Part shown: one piece after another, positions 52,986 through 62,169 of the stretch
Layout: every line of letters begins with the position of its first letter
How positions within the stretch are numbered: position 1 is the stretch's first letter
From: Clostridium muellerianum
GTDB taxonomy: Bacteria > Bacillota > Clostridia > Clostridiales > Clostridiaceae
Reading direction: 5' to 3'
Length of the DNA: 64,000 nt
NCBI RefSeq assembly: GCF_012926525.1
Contig: NZ_JABBNI010000015.1
Coordinates: 39,159-103,158 of the forward strand
Made by a program: the position numbers and the translations under genes
Notes under the pieces: model-generated
Told to the model about the DNA's origin: nothing
Seen by the model: only the letters and a program-made list of their open reading frames with translations
Databases searched by the model: none

Positions 52986-53146
52986 AAGGCACATTCAAGA
53001 AAATAACTAAGAATTCAGTTACCATATTTTGCTTAATATTGAGTCAGCAGAACCCTTTGATAGAACAACTATCAGAAGAAACTGATTCCTTGTCTGGCAC
53101 AAAATAGACTAACATCTTTAAATTGTTATTTTCTCTCATGTGCCTA
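52986..53146. repeat. AAGGCAC-family palindromic element, copy J
   Basis: Ends AAGGCACATTCAAGAAAATA and TTGTTATTTTCTCTCATGTG with CC pair with each other. The core contains GAGTCAGCAGAACCC, the hairpin TGATAGAACAACTATCA, and CTTGTCTGGCACAAAATAGA. It is about 80% similar by eye to copy K at 56948-57108. Confidence 0.83.
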
Positions 53147-53189
53147 ATTCTATTTTAAAACAAGTGTCTTGATTTTCCATAAACTAAAT

Positions 53190-53365
53190 ATAAACAAAGT
53201 ATAAACAAAGTTCTTAGCTTCAGCTGGATTTCAATCCAGCTGAAGCCTATAAATTGTTATCCAGGGACATACCTGGTCTTTAATCTAACTTGAAAAGTTA
53301 AATTATTAGAACAGGTAGTTATCGTATAAACAAAGTTCTTGAATCCATATAAATTTTATATGGAT
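53190..53365. other. Structured, partly repeated leader region upstream of the ABC exporter
   Basis: GTATAAACAAAGTTCTT occurs twice, near 53200 and 53324. Each copy is followed by a different perfect hairpin: GCTTCAGCTGGAT/ATCCAGCTGAAGC, and AATCCATATAAA paired with its complement. Between them lies the GAAA-loop element (53258-53325) that resembles 39668-39742. I see no ORF. It may be regulatory RNA or terminator debris. Confidence 0.45.
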
Positions 53366-53406
53366 TTGATACTTAATAAGTATTTTTAATATACTATTTT
53401 CTTTGA

Positions 53407-53412
53407 TATAAT
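53407..53412 (+). promoter_or_regulatory. -10 element for the ABC exporter operon
   Basis: TATAAT stands 59 bp before the start codon. The -35 position is only AT-rich, so the call is tentative. Confidence 0.4.
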
Positions 53413-53471
53413 GTTACAAGAAATTGTCTTAATATAAAAAGGTTATGTTAAGTTCAATAGGAGGGATGATT

Positions 53472-55241
53472 TTGTTTAAGTTATTACATTTTTTAAAACC
53501 ATATAAAAAACAAGTTATATTGGGTCCTATATTTAAACTATTAGAAGCTATTTTTGAGCTTATGATACCAACAATTATGGTAGTTCTTATTGACAGGGGC
53601 ATAAAATACAATGATATTTCATGTGTTTTGAAAATAGGAGGGCTAATGATAATCATGGCTATAGCTGGGGTTATGTCATCTTTTACCTGTCAGTATTATG
53701 CTTCAATAGTTTCTCAGGGGTTTGGAACTAGACTTAGGAATGCTTTATTTGATAAAATAGGAACATTTTCACACAATGAAATTGACAGTTTTGGAACATC
53801 ATCATTAATTAATCGTATAACAAATGATGTTAATCAACTTCAGGTGGCAGTGGCCATGCTTATCAGATTAGCTATACGTGTGCCATTTTTGTGTGTAGGA
53901 GGAGTTATAATGGCTATGTTTTTAGACATTAAGCTTTCCACAATTATGATACTTACACTGCCATTATTTGCTTTTGTTTTATATTTAATAATGAGTAAGT
54001 CCATTCCATTATATAAATTAGTTCAAAAAAAGCTTGATGCTTTAGCACTAGTTCTTAGAGAAAATCTTTCAGGAATTAGGGTTATAAGAGCGTTTGCCAG
54101 GGTAGAATATGAAAAAGAAAGGTTTAAAAATTCAAATGAAGATTTTGCAAATACAGCAATTAGAGTTGGAAAAATTTCTTCTTTGATGAATCCTATGACT
54201 AATATATTAATGAACTTTTCAATTATTGCTATACTGTGGTTTGGAGGAATGCGTGTAAATATAGGAGCAATGACTCAGGGGCAGATAATAGCATATATAA
54301 ATTACAATACATTAGTTTTATCAGCGCTTATTATAGTAGCAAATTTAGTAGTTATATTTACAAAAGCATTTGCTTCAGCATCGCGTGTAAATGAAATTTT
54401 CGATACAGTACCTTCAATAACAGATAATTTATGTTTTGAAAATGATATAAAAGTGAATAAAGATGATCCAGTAATTGAGTTTAAGAATGTTTCTTTTATG
54501 TATAAAGATTCTAAGGAATATGCCATAAAGAATATTTCCTTTGAGATAAAACGAGGACAAACGGTTGGCATAATAGGAGGTACAGGCTCAGGTAAAACTA
54601 CACTTATAAATTTAATTCCACGTTTTTATGATACATCAGAGGGAAAAATAATGTTTAATGGAATTGAAGTTAAGAATTATATGCAGACTGAGCTTAGGAA
54701 TAAAATAGGATTAGTTCCCCAAAAGGCAGTTTTATTTTCAGGAACTATAGCTGAAAATATAAGATGGGGACTTAAGGAGGCTTCATATAGTGAAATAAGA
54801 CAGGCAGCTAAAACTGCCCAGGCTTCTGATTTTATAGAAAAACTATCTAAAGGATATGATACTAATATTTCTCAAGGTGGAGTGAATTTTTCAGGAGGTC
54901 AAAAACAAAGACTTACTATTGCAAGAGCATTAGTGAGAAATCCAGAATTATTAATATTAGATGATAGTTCTAGTGCACTGGATTATGTTACAGATGCTGC
55001 TTTAAGAAAAGCTGTTAGAAATAATAAAGATAATATGATAGTTATAATGGTTACTCAAAGAGTCAGCACTGTAAAAGATGCTGATATGATAATTGTTTTA
55101 GATAATGGAGTGATGGCTGGAACTGGAAAGCACCATGAATTAATTAAAAATAATGATATTTATAAAGAAATCTGCCTTTCCCAATTAGAAAAAGGGGGGA
55201 ATGAAAAAAATGAGAAACAAGACACTGCTCAGGTTGTTTAA
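53472..55241 (+). CDS. Heterodimeric ABC exporter subunit with degenerate ATP site
   Basis: This 589-residue half transporter has six spans (residues 1-320) followed by the ATPase. Walker A is IGGTGSGKTTLINLI and the signature is FSGGQKQRLTIARAL. Walker B ends LILDDSSSALD with Asp in place of the catalytic Glu, and the H-loop reads VTQRVST with Gln in place of His. These are the changes expected in the non-hydrolysing member of a BmrCD or TM287/288-like pair. TTG at 53472 is taken as start because AGGAGGG lies seven bases upstream; in-frame ATG codons at 53445 and 53466 are badly placed. Substrate unknown, probably drugs or lipids. Confidence 0.88.
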   Translation: MFKLLHFLKPYKKQVILGPIFKLLEAIFELMIPTIMVVLIDRGIKYNDISCVLKIGGLMIIMAIAGVMSSFTCQYYASIVSQGFGTRLRNALFDKIGTFSHNEIDSFGTSSLINRITNDVNQLQVAVAMLIRLAIRVPFLCVGGVIMAMFLDIKLSTIMILTLPLFAFVLYLIMSKSIPLYKLVQKKLDALALVLRENLSGIRVIRAFARVEYEKERFKNSNEDFANTAIRVGKISSLMNPMTNILMNFSIIAILWFGGMRVNIGAMTQGQIIAYINYNTLVLSALIIVANLVVIFTKAFASASRVNEIFDTVPSITDNLCFENDIKVNKDDPVIEFKNVSFMYKDSKEYAIKNISFEIKRGQTVGIIGGTGSGKTTLINLIPRFYDTSEGKIMFNGIEVKNYMQTELRNKIGLVPQKAVLFSGTIAENIRWGLKEASYSEIRQAAKTAQASDFIEKLSKGYDTNISQGGVNFSGGQKQRLTIARALVRNPELLILDDSSSALDYVTDAALRKAVRNNKDNMIVIMVTQRVSTVKDADMIIVLDNGVMAGTGKHHELIKNNDIYKEICLSQLEKGGNEKNEKQDTAQVV

Positions 55242-56949
55242 ATATTTGGGTAAATATAAGATGCAAATGTTTGCTGTTATAATTTGTGCATTTGTAAGTA
55301 ATGTATTAATGGTAATAGGCCCCTTACTGGTGGGAAGAGGAATAGATTATATTATAGGTTATGGAAAAGTAGATTTTAATTATTTAGCAAAGCTAATATG
55401 CACATTAGCTTTACTCTATGTAATTAGTGCAGTATTTTTATGGATTTTTTCAATGATAGCAAATGTTATAGCATTTAATACTGTACAGGATATAAGAAAG
55501 GAAGCATTTGATAAAATTAGCATACTTCCTTTAAAATATTTTGATACAAATCCTCATGGGGATATTATGAGTAGACTAACAAATGACATTGATGCTATAT
55601 CAGATGGAGTGTTTCAAGGTATTTCGCAATTTTATCCAGGTATTGTTACAATAGTATCATCATTAATTTTAATGGTTATTTTAAGTCCTAAAATAACATT
55701 AGTTATTTTACTTATGACTCCACTTTGTTTTTTAATTGCGTCATTTATTACTACTAGATCTAATAAAATGTTTAGGGAGCAGCAAAAAACTGTAGGTGAA
55801 CTAAATGGTTATATAGAAGAAATAATAGGCAGTCAAAAAGTTGTAAAAGCTTTTGGGTATGAAAAAAGATCTCAAGAAGTATTTAAAGAAATTAATGAAA
55901 GACTTTATAAATGTGGGCGTTTTGCACAGTTATATTCATCTTTAACCAATCCTTCCACAAGATTTGTTAATAATATTACGTATATTTTGGTTGGTGTAGT
56001 TGGAGGAATATGTTCGGTAGTAAGTGGGTTAAGTATAGGTAAAATATCAAGTTTTTTAACATATTCAACACAATTTTCACAGCCTATTAACAATATAACT
56101 AGTGTTGCTACTCAACTTCAAGCGGCTATTGCTGCTGCTGAAAGGGTATTTTCTATTTTAGATGAAATACCAGAAACTTTAGATGCAGAAACTACACCAA
56201 TGTTAAAGGATTGTAAAGGAGAGATAAGCTTTAAAAATGTATATTTTTCTTATAAAAAGGATGAGCCTTTAATAAAGAATTTTAATATAAACGTAAAACC
56301 TGGAAGTACTATTGCTATAGTTGGTCCTACTGGAGCAGGTAAAACAACTATGGTAAATTTATTGATGAGGTTTTATGATATAGATAGTGGAGGGATTTTT
56401 GTAGATAAAATGAATATAAAAGAAGTAACACGTGATAGCCTCAGACGTTCATTTGGTATGGTACTTCAGGATACATGGTTTTTTACAGGTACTGTTAAAG
56501 AGAATATAGCTTATGGAAAGATAGAAGCAACTATATCGGAAATAGAAGAGGCTGCAAAAGCTGCTCATATTCATAATTTTATTAAAAAATTACCTAAAGG
56601 ATATGATACAATAATTACTGAAGGAGGGGGAAACCTTTCTCAAGGACAAAGGCAGCTTTTAACTATAGCTAGGGTAATGTTAATAGATCCTCCAATGCTT
56701 ATATTAGATGAGGCAACTAGTAATATTGATACTAGAACTGAACTTAGCATACAAAAAGCATTTTTATCTATGATGAAAGGTCGTACAAGCTTTATAATAG
56801 CACATAGACTTTCTACTATTCGTGATGCTGATTTAATTTTGGTTATGAATAATGGAGAAGTCATTGAAAGCGGCAACCATGAAGAACTTATTAGTAAAGA
56901 AGGCTTTTACACAAAGCTTTATAATAGTCAATTTGAACTTTCTAATTAA
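55210..56949 (+). CDS. Heterodimeric ABC exporter subunit with catalytic ATP site
   Basis: This 579-residue partner half transporter has six spans and a complete ATPase: Walker A VGPTGAGKTTMVNLL, signature LSQGQRQLLTIARVM, Walker B MLILDEATSNID with the catalytic Glu, and IIAHRLST with the His switch. Together with the preceding degenerate subunit it makes an exporter with one active hydrolysis site. The gene overlaps the previous one by 32 bases. ATG at 55210 is preferred to the one at 55201 because of its distance from GGGGGG. Confidence 0.9.
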   Translation: MRNKTLLRLFKYLGKYKMQMFAVIICAFVSNVLMVIGPLLVGRGIDYIIGYGKVDFNYLAKLICTLALLYVISAVFLWIFSMIANVIAFNTVQDIRKEAFDKISILPLKYFDTNPHGDIMSRLTNDIDAISDGVFQGISQFYPGIVTIVSSLILMVILSPKITLVILLMTPLCFLIASFITTRSNKMFREQQKTVGELNGYIEEIIGSQKVVKAFGYEKRSQEVFKEINERLYKCGRFAQLYSSLTNPSTRFVNNITYILVGVVGGICSVVSGLSIGKISSFLTYSTQFSQPINNITSVATQLQAAIAAAERVFSILDEIPETLDAETTPMLKDCKGEISFKNVYFSYKKDEPLIKNFNINVKPGSTIAIVGPTGAGKTTMVNLLMRFYDIDSGGIFVDKMNIKEVTRDSLRRSFGMVLQDTWFFTGTVKENIAYGKIEATISEIEEAAKAAHIHNFIKKLPKGYDTIITEGGGNLSQGQRQLLTIARVMLIDPPMLILDEATSNIDTRTELSIQKAFLSMMKGRTSFIIAHRLSTIRDADLILVMNNGEVIESGNHEELISKEGFYTKLYNSQFELSN

Positions 56950-57108
56950 GGCACATTCAATAAAATAACTAGTCAGTATGTTAGCCTATTTTGCATCATA
57001 CTGCGTCAGCAGAACCCTTTGATAGAACAACTATCAGCGGAACCTGCTTCCTTGTCTGATACAAAATAGACTAACATCTTTGACTAGTTATTTTATTGAA
57101 TGTGCCTA
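56948..57108. repeat. AAGGCAC-family palindromic element, copy K
   Basis: This is the clearest copy of the family. AAGGCACATTCAATAAAATA faces TATTTTATTGAATGTGCC with TA, a perfect 20-bp terminal inverted repeat. Inside, TAACTAGTCA pairs with TGACTAGTTA and ATGTTAG with CTAACAT. The core reads TACTGCGTCAGCAGAACCC, hairpin TGATAGAACAACTATCA, then GCGGAACCTGCTTCCTTGTC. It starts at the stop codon of the exporter gene and ends 25 bp before the deacetylase start. Confidence 0.88.
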
Positions 57109-57133
57109 AATAAAAACGTAGGAGATGATTTTC

Positions 57134-57979
57134 ATGAAGGACCATGAAGAAGTAACTAAAAAGAGTAAAATTATAAGAAGAAACAGAATAATTGCAGGCG
57201 TTTGTGCTGTAGCTGTTTTAGGTACTGCGTTTTTTGCAGTAAATAAAATAGCAAATAAGAGGAAGAGTGCAATTGTAAATGCTGCAAATGCCGCAAATGA
57301 AAAGAAGGAATCTGAAAACAAAACCAAAAATCAAGTTTCTAAAGAAGAGAAAAGTGTACCTGCGGGAGCATATAAACCATGGTCAGCAAAAAGGACTGAT
57401 GGAAAAAAGGTAGCTTATTTAACTTTTGATGATGGTCCATCACCCAATACTACTAAGATATTAGAAATATTGAACAAAAATAATATAAAAGCCACTTTCT
57501 TTTTAATTGGACAAAATGCTGAACGAAATCCAGAACTTGTAAAGAAGGAAATAGCAGCAGGAAATGTAGTGGGAAACCATACATATAGCCATCAATTAAA
57601 TTATAAAGAAGGCCCACAAAAGTTTGTAGAGGATTTGGATAGAGGTAATGCTGCAATTAAATCTGTAATAGGAGATAAATATGATTCAAAGCTTATAAGA
57701 TTTCCAGGTGGATCTTTTGGAAATAGATTAGCACCTTTTAGAGATGCTGTTACAAAAGCAGGATATCATTATGTAGATTGGAATGACGAAACAGGAGATG
57801 CTGAACATAGTAATGTTCCAGTTGAAGCTTTACTTAGTAACCTTAAAAAATATACAAACTCAGATACTGTGGTAATTTTAATGCATGATGCTGGAGCTAA
57901 GGTTACATCAGTACAAGCTCTTCCACAGGTTATAGATTACCTAAAATCAAAAGGATATACTTTTGACACATTAAAATAA
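57134..57979 (+). CDS. Membrane-anchored polysaccharide deacetylase (NodB domain)
   Basis: This 281-residue protein has an N-terminal anchor (about residues 17-38), a Lys/Glu-rich linker, and a NodB deacetylase domain from about residue 90. All five motifs are present: TFDDGPSPNTTK, GNHTYSH, RFPGGSFGNR, DWNDETGD and ILMHDAG. It should remove N-acetyl groups from peptidoglycan or another wall sugar outside the cell, metal-dependently through the Asp-His-His set. ATG at 57134 follows AGGAGATG; an in-frame ATG nine bases earlier lies in the ribosome-binding site. Confidence 0.9.
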   Translation: MKDHEEVTKKSKIIRRNRIIAGVCAVAVLGTAFFAVNKIANKRKSAIVNAANAANEKKESENKTKNQVSKEEKSVPAGAYKPWSAKRTDGKKVAYLTFDDGPSPNTTKILEILNKNNIKATFFLIGQNAERNPELVKKEIAAGNVVGNHTYSHQLNYKEGPQKFVEDLDRGNAAIKSVIGDKYDSKLIRFPGGSFGNRLAPFRDAVTKAGYHYVDWNDETGDAEHSNVPVEALLSNLKKYTNSDTVVILMHDAGAKVTSVQALPQVIDYLKSKGYTFDTLK

Positions 57980-57992
57980 ATTTATAATAAGT

Positions 57993-58037
57993 AAAAAAGT
58001 TTTAGTTGAATTTAGTTTAGCTAAAGCTTTTTTATTA
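57993..58037 (+). terminator. Terminator of the deacetylase gene
   Basis: AAAAAAGTTTTAG and CTAAAGCTTTTTT form a 13-bp stem with one T-G pair and a 14-base loop, the right arm ending in the T run. Confidence 0.82.
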
Positions 58038-58086
58038 TTTTAAAATATTAAATATGAGTAAATGATATAATATAAGAAATAATTAA

Positions 58087-58460
58087 TTTAACTTTCGCAC
58101 ACGAAAAACTTTAATTTAATATAAAAAGCAAATTGCGAAGCAACTTATTTTCAGAGGACAGAGGACAGAGGACAATGAAGGTGAGTTTTCTTCCTTACGT
58201 CAGAAAACTAATTTATTTTTACGCTTGTTTTGCTAAAGCAAAACATAGCTTAATCAGGAAGCTAAACTCTATTATTTTCAGATAATTTTGCTTGCTTAGA
58301 AAGCATATTTCTTAAAAACAAAAAAGTGAGCTTTTTTAAAATTAAAGATTTTTCGTAGTGTAACGGAGAAAAATCCTCCTTCACTGTCCTCTGTCAATTG
58401 TCCTCTGTCCTCTGAAAAAATAATACTTCGTATTATTTTTAAACTGCGAAAGTTGAGTTA
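58087..58460. repeat. GAGGACA palindromic element with outer ends, copy D
   Basis: Outer ends TTAACTTTCGCA and AAACTGCGAAAGTTGAGTT enclose the arms. The left arm contains three successive GAGGACA units at an 8-bp period (58155-58178), and the right arm has TGTCCTC units to 58419. The interior is longer and more divergent than in copies A-C, with TTTTGCTAAAGCAAAA in place of TTTTGCTAACGCAAAA. Confidence 0.85.
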
Positions 58461-58512
58461 AAAATTGATATTGAAAAGTTGAGGATAATTACATATTTAA
58501 GGAGAATATATT

Positions 58513-61500
58513 ATGAGTTTGAGATTTATATATGGAAGGGCAGGCAGCGGCAAAAGTCATTTTTGTCTAAATGATATAAAAAAAAGAATAGATGAGGGGG
58601 GAAATAATCCTCTAATTCTTTTAGTACCTGAACAATTTTCATTTCAAGCAGAAAAAAATCTTATAAAGACCATTGGAGAAGCAGGAATGCTTAAAGCACA
58701 GGTTTTAAGTTTTAGAAGAATGACATATAAAGTGTTAAATGAAGTTGGAGGACTTACAAGAAAGCATATAAATAATTCGGGAAAGAGTATGCTTATCTAT
58801 AAGATAATGGAGGAAAATAGTAATAAGCTTAAGGTTTTTAAGAAGGCTGTAAAAAGACAGGGGTTTGTTACTACAGTTTCTGATATTATAACAGAATTTA
58901 AAAAGTATGATATTACCCTGGAAAATTTAAATAGTACTCTAGATAGAATAGAAAATGAAAATTTAAAAAATAAACTTCATGATTTAATTTTAATCTTTTC
59001 GCAGTTTGAAGAAAGGCTTCATAAAAAGTATATTGATTCTGAAGATGATCTAATCATGTTGTCAGAAAAAATGTCAAAATCACATATGTTTGATGAAGCG
59101 GAAATATGGATAGATGAATTTGTAAGTTTTACGCCCCAAGAATATAAAGTTTTAGAAAAGCTTATGATTAAAGCTAAAAGAGTTAACATAACCTTATGTA
59201 CAGATTATTTAAATTCCAGCTCAACTGATAATAGTATGGATCTATTCTTACCTACTAAAAGTACAGAACAAAAAATTTTAAGAATCATTGAAGAAAATAG
59301 TATGAAATATGATAAACCAATTGAATTAAGCTGCAGCCCTTGTTATAGATTTAAAGATACTAAGGAACTTCAACATTTAGAGAAATATATATTTTCTTAT
59401 CCGTATAAGGTTTATAAAGAAAAGAGCCATGATATAAGCATTTTTAAAGCATTAAATAAGTATACGGAAGTAGAAGATACAGCAAGAGATATAGTAAGAA
59501 TGTGCAGAGATAATGGATTTAGATTTAAGGATATTGCAGTAATAAGTGGAGATTTAGATGGGTATGAAAGTTTATTTAGGGCAATTTTCGCAGAATATGA
59601 TATACCTTATTTTATAGATAAAAAAAGAAAAATTAATGATAATCCTATTATAATGTTAATAATGTCAGCAGTAGAGATATTATCTAAGAGCTGGAGCTAT
59701 GAAGCTGTATTTAGATATTTAAAAACAGGGCTTTTAGATTTAACAAATGAAGATATAGATTTAATAGAGAACTATGTACTTAGCAATGGAATTAAAGGAA
59801 GTGCGTGGCTTAAAGAAGAACCCTGGAATTTTGGGTTGACCTATAGTTTTGAAGAAAAAGAAGAGATATCAGATTATGAAAAAGAGACTCTAGATAAAAT
59901 AAATTTACTTAGGGATAAAATAAGAGAACCTATCATTAAATTGTCTTTGGATATAAAGGGAGGAAAAAAAGGAAGAATCATATGCGAAAGTCTTTATAAC
60001 TTTATATGCAATATAAAAGTAGATGAAAAAGTGGAGAAATGGATAGAGTATTTTAAAGAAAATGATGAATTAGATAAAGCTAATGAATACAGCCAAATAT
60101 GGAATATTGTAATGGAAGTTTTAGATCAAATAGTAGAAGTTATGGGAGAGGAAAAACTAAGTATAGCAACCTTTTCACAGATTTTATCTAAAGGATTTGA
60201 TGAATATGAAATAGGGGTAATTCCACCTGCTTTAGACCAAGTTTTAATTGGAAGTGTTACTAGACTTAAAAGCCACGATGTATCTGTATTATATATAGTT
60301 GGAGTAAACGATGGTATTTTTCCAGCTGCTGTACTTAACGAGGGGGTTTTAACAGATACTGATAGAGAAATTTTAAAGGAAAAGGGAATGGAAATTGCAA
60401 AAGACACTAGAAGTAGAGCTTTTGAAGAACAATTTTTAGTATATACTACTTTAACAACTGTAAGTAAATATTTGCACTTGAGTTATTCTGTATCAGATGA
60501 AGCTGGAAAAACAAAGAGGCCATCTATAGTAATAGGTAGAATTAAAAAGATATTTAGTAATATAGAAGAAGAGAGCAATTTAATAGAAGAAGATGATGAT
60601 GAAAAGCTAAAATTTGTAACAGGACCTAAAGCAACTTTTAATAAACTTATAGAAAATGTTAAGAAAGATTCTAAAGGATATATAACTCCTATGTGGTTAG
60701 ATGTGTATAAATGGTATGATAAAAATGAAAAGTGGAGCAACAAACTTGATAATGTGTTTAATGGTTTTTCTTATAGTAATGAAGCGGAAATTGCAGATAC
60801 TAATAGGGTAAGAAAACTTTACGGAAGACATTTAAATATAAGTGTATCCAGGCTTGAAAAGTTTGTAAATTGTCCATTTTCTTATTTCATACAATATGGA
60901 CTAAATGCAAAGGAAAGAAAAGTGTATAAATTAAGTTCACCAGACTTAGGAAGCTTTATGCATAATGTACTTCAGACATTTTCAACCAAACTTAAGGAGG
61001 AAAATTTAAGCTGGAATGAACTTGAGGATGAATGGTGTGAGAAAGAGGTTTCCAGTATTGTAGATGAAATTTTAGAAAAGATGCCTAGTTCTATATTTAA
61101 TAGTTCTAAAAGATATAAATACATAACTAGTAATGCAAAAAGAATTCTTAATAGATCAGTTTTACTTATAGCAGAGCACATGAGAAGAGGAGGATTCCAG
61201 CCAGCTGGGTATGAACTATCCTTTAGTAATTCAGGAGATTTTCCTCCTATTTCGGTAGAACTTCATTCTGGTGAAACTGTAAGTCTTGTTGGAAGAGTAG
61301 ATAGAGTGGATAGTATGAATGATGAGGCAAATACTTATTTAAGGATAATAGATTATAAATCTGGAATTAAGGAGTTTAAGCTTTCGGATGTATACTATGG
61401 TTTGCAAATGCAGCTTCTAATATACTTAGATGCTATGCTTACAGAACTTGAAAAAAGAATGGATAAAGATGCTATTCCAGGGGGAATTCTTTATTTTAAA

Positions 61501-61959
61501 TTAGACGATCCAATAATAAAAACTAAAGGTGATATTAGTGATATTGAAATAGAAGAAAGAATAATGAAAGCTTTAAAAATGAATGGACTTTTATTAGATG
61601 ATCCTTACCTTATAAGAAAGATGGATAATGAAATGGAAAAAAGTTCTGATATTGTACCAGCATCTATTAAGAAAGATGGTACATTATCTAAAGCTTATTC
61701 TTCAGTTGCTACAGTAGAGCAGTTTAAGCTTTTAAGAAAGTATGTAAAAGATACTATAGCTTCTTTATGTGAGCAAATATTAGAAGGAAACATATGTGTA
61801 AGTCCTAATAAACATAAAAATGGAGATGCATGTGCATACTGCATTTATCCATCTGTATGCCAGTTCGATACATCTATGAAGGAAAATAAGTATAGGGTAA
61901 TGAATGATAAAAGTGATGAAGAAGTTTGGAATGAAATAAAAAGTAAATACAAGGAATGA
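58513..61959 (+). CDS. addB: ATP-dependent helicase/nuclease subunit B
   Basis: This 1148-residue subunit of the AddAB enzyme resects DNA double-strand ends for recombination. A Walker A appears at the N-terminus (YGRAGSGKSHFCLNDI), the helicase-like core is non-canonical as in other AddB proteins, and the C-terminal RecB-type nuclease domain has VGRVDRVDSM and LRIIDYKSG. The iron-sulfur cysteines are in FVNCPFSYF and CAYCIYPSVCQF, giving the four-Cys pattern that clamps the nuclease domain. Length is normal for clostridia. Contrary to the usual addB-addA order, addA does not follow; a terminator and a repeat element do. Confidence 0.95.
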   Translation: MSLRFIYGRAGSGKSHFCLNDIKKRIDEGGNNPLILLVPEQFSFQAEKNLIKTIGEAGMLKAQVLSFRRMTYKVLNEVGGLTRKHINNSGKSMLIYKIMEENSNKLKVFKKAVKRQGFVTTVSDIITEFKKYDITLENLNSTLDRIENENLKNKLHDLILIFSQFEERLHKKYIDSEDDLIMLSEKMSKSHMFDEAEIWIDEFVSFTPQEYKVLEKLMIKAKRVNITLCTDYLNSSSTDNSMDLFLPTKSTEQKILRIIEENSMKYDKPIELSCSPCYRFKDTKELQHLEKYIFSYPYKVYKEKSHDISIFKALNKYTEVEDTARDIVRMCRDNGFRFKDIAVISGDLDGYESLFRAIFAEYDIPYFIDKKRKINDNPIIMLIMSAVEILSKSWSYEAVFRYLKTGLLDLTNEDIDLIENYVLSNGIKGSAWLKEEPWNFGLTYSFEEKEEISDYEKETLDKINLLRDKIREPIIKLSLDIKGGKKGRIICESLYNFICNIKVDEKVEKWIEYFKENDELDKANEYSQIWNIVMEVLDQIVEVMGEEKLSIATFSQILSKGFDEYEIGVIPPALDQVLIGSVTRLKSHDVSVLYIVGVNDGIFPAAVLNEGVLTDTDREILKEKGMEIAKDTRSRAFEEQFLVYTTLTTVSKYLHLSYSVSDEAGKTKRPSIVIGRIKKIFSNIEEESNLIEEDDDEKLKFVTGPKATFNKLIENVKKDSKGYITPMWLDVYKWYDKNEKWSNKLDNVFNGFSYSNEAEIADTNRVRKLYGRHLNISVSRLEKFVNCPFSYFIQYGLNAKERKVYKLSSPDLGSFMHNVLQTFSTKLKEENLSWNELEDEWCEKEVSSIVDEILEKMPSSIFNSSKRYKYITSNAKRILNRSVLLIAEHMRRGGFQPAGYELSFSNSGDFPPISVELHSGETVSLVGRVDRVDSMNDEANTYLRIIDYKSGIKEFKLSDVYYGLQMQLLIYLDAMLTELEKRMDKDAIPGGILYFKLDDPIIKTKGDISDIEIEERIMKALKMNGLLLDDPYLIRKMDNEMEKSSDIVPASIKKDGTLSKAYSSVATVEQFKLLRKYVKDTIASLCEQILEGNICVSPNKHKNGDACAYCIYPSVCQFDTSMKENKYRVMNDKSDEEVWNEIKSKYKE

Positions 61960-61967
61960 TATAATAG

Positions 61968-62012
61968 TGAGCTCTAAGTTAAATTATTCAATTTAACCTA
62001 GAGCTCATTTAT
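61968..62012 (+). terminator. Terminator directly after addB
   Basis: A TGAGCTCTAAGTTAAATT arm and its complement (61990-62007) pair in 17 of 18 positions across a four-base loop. The following T tract is short. GGAGGTGATAG lies just after it without a proper gene, possibly the remains of a former start region. 62013-62169 contains nothing else I can identify. Confidence 0.75.
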
Positions 62013-62169
62013 AAGATTGGAGGTGATAGGGAAATTTATCAATATATGGGGGTACTTAAATAATAAATTAGTCTATATAGTTATTATATGAAAAACACAA
62101 ATTTGTGTGAATGAAATTTAAAATTTATTAAATTAAATTTTATATACTTATGTATGTTAGAATATAATT

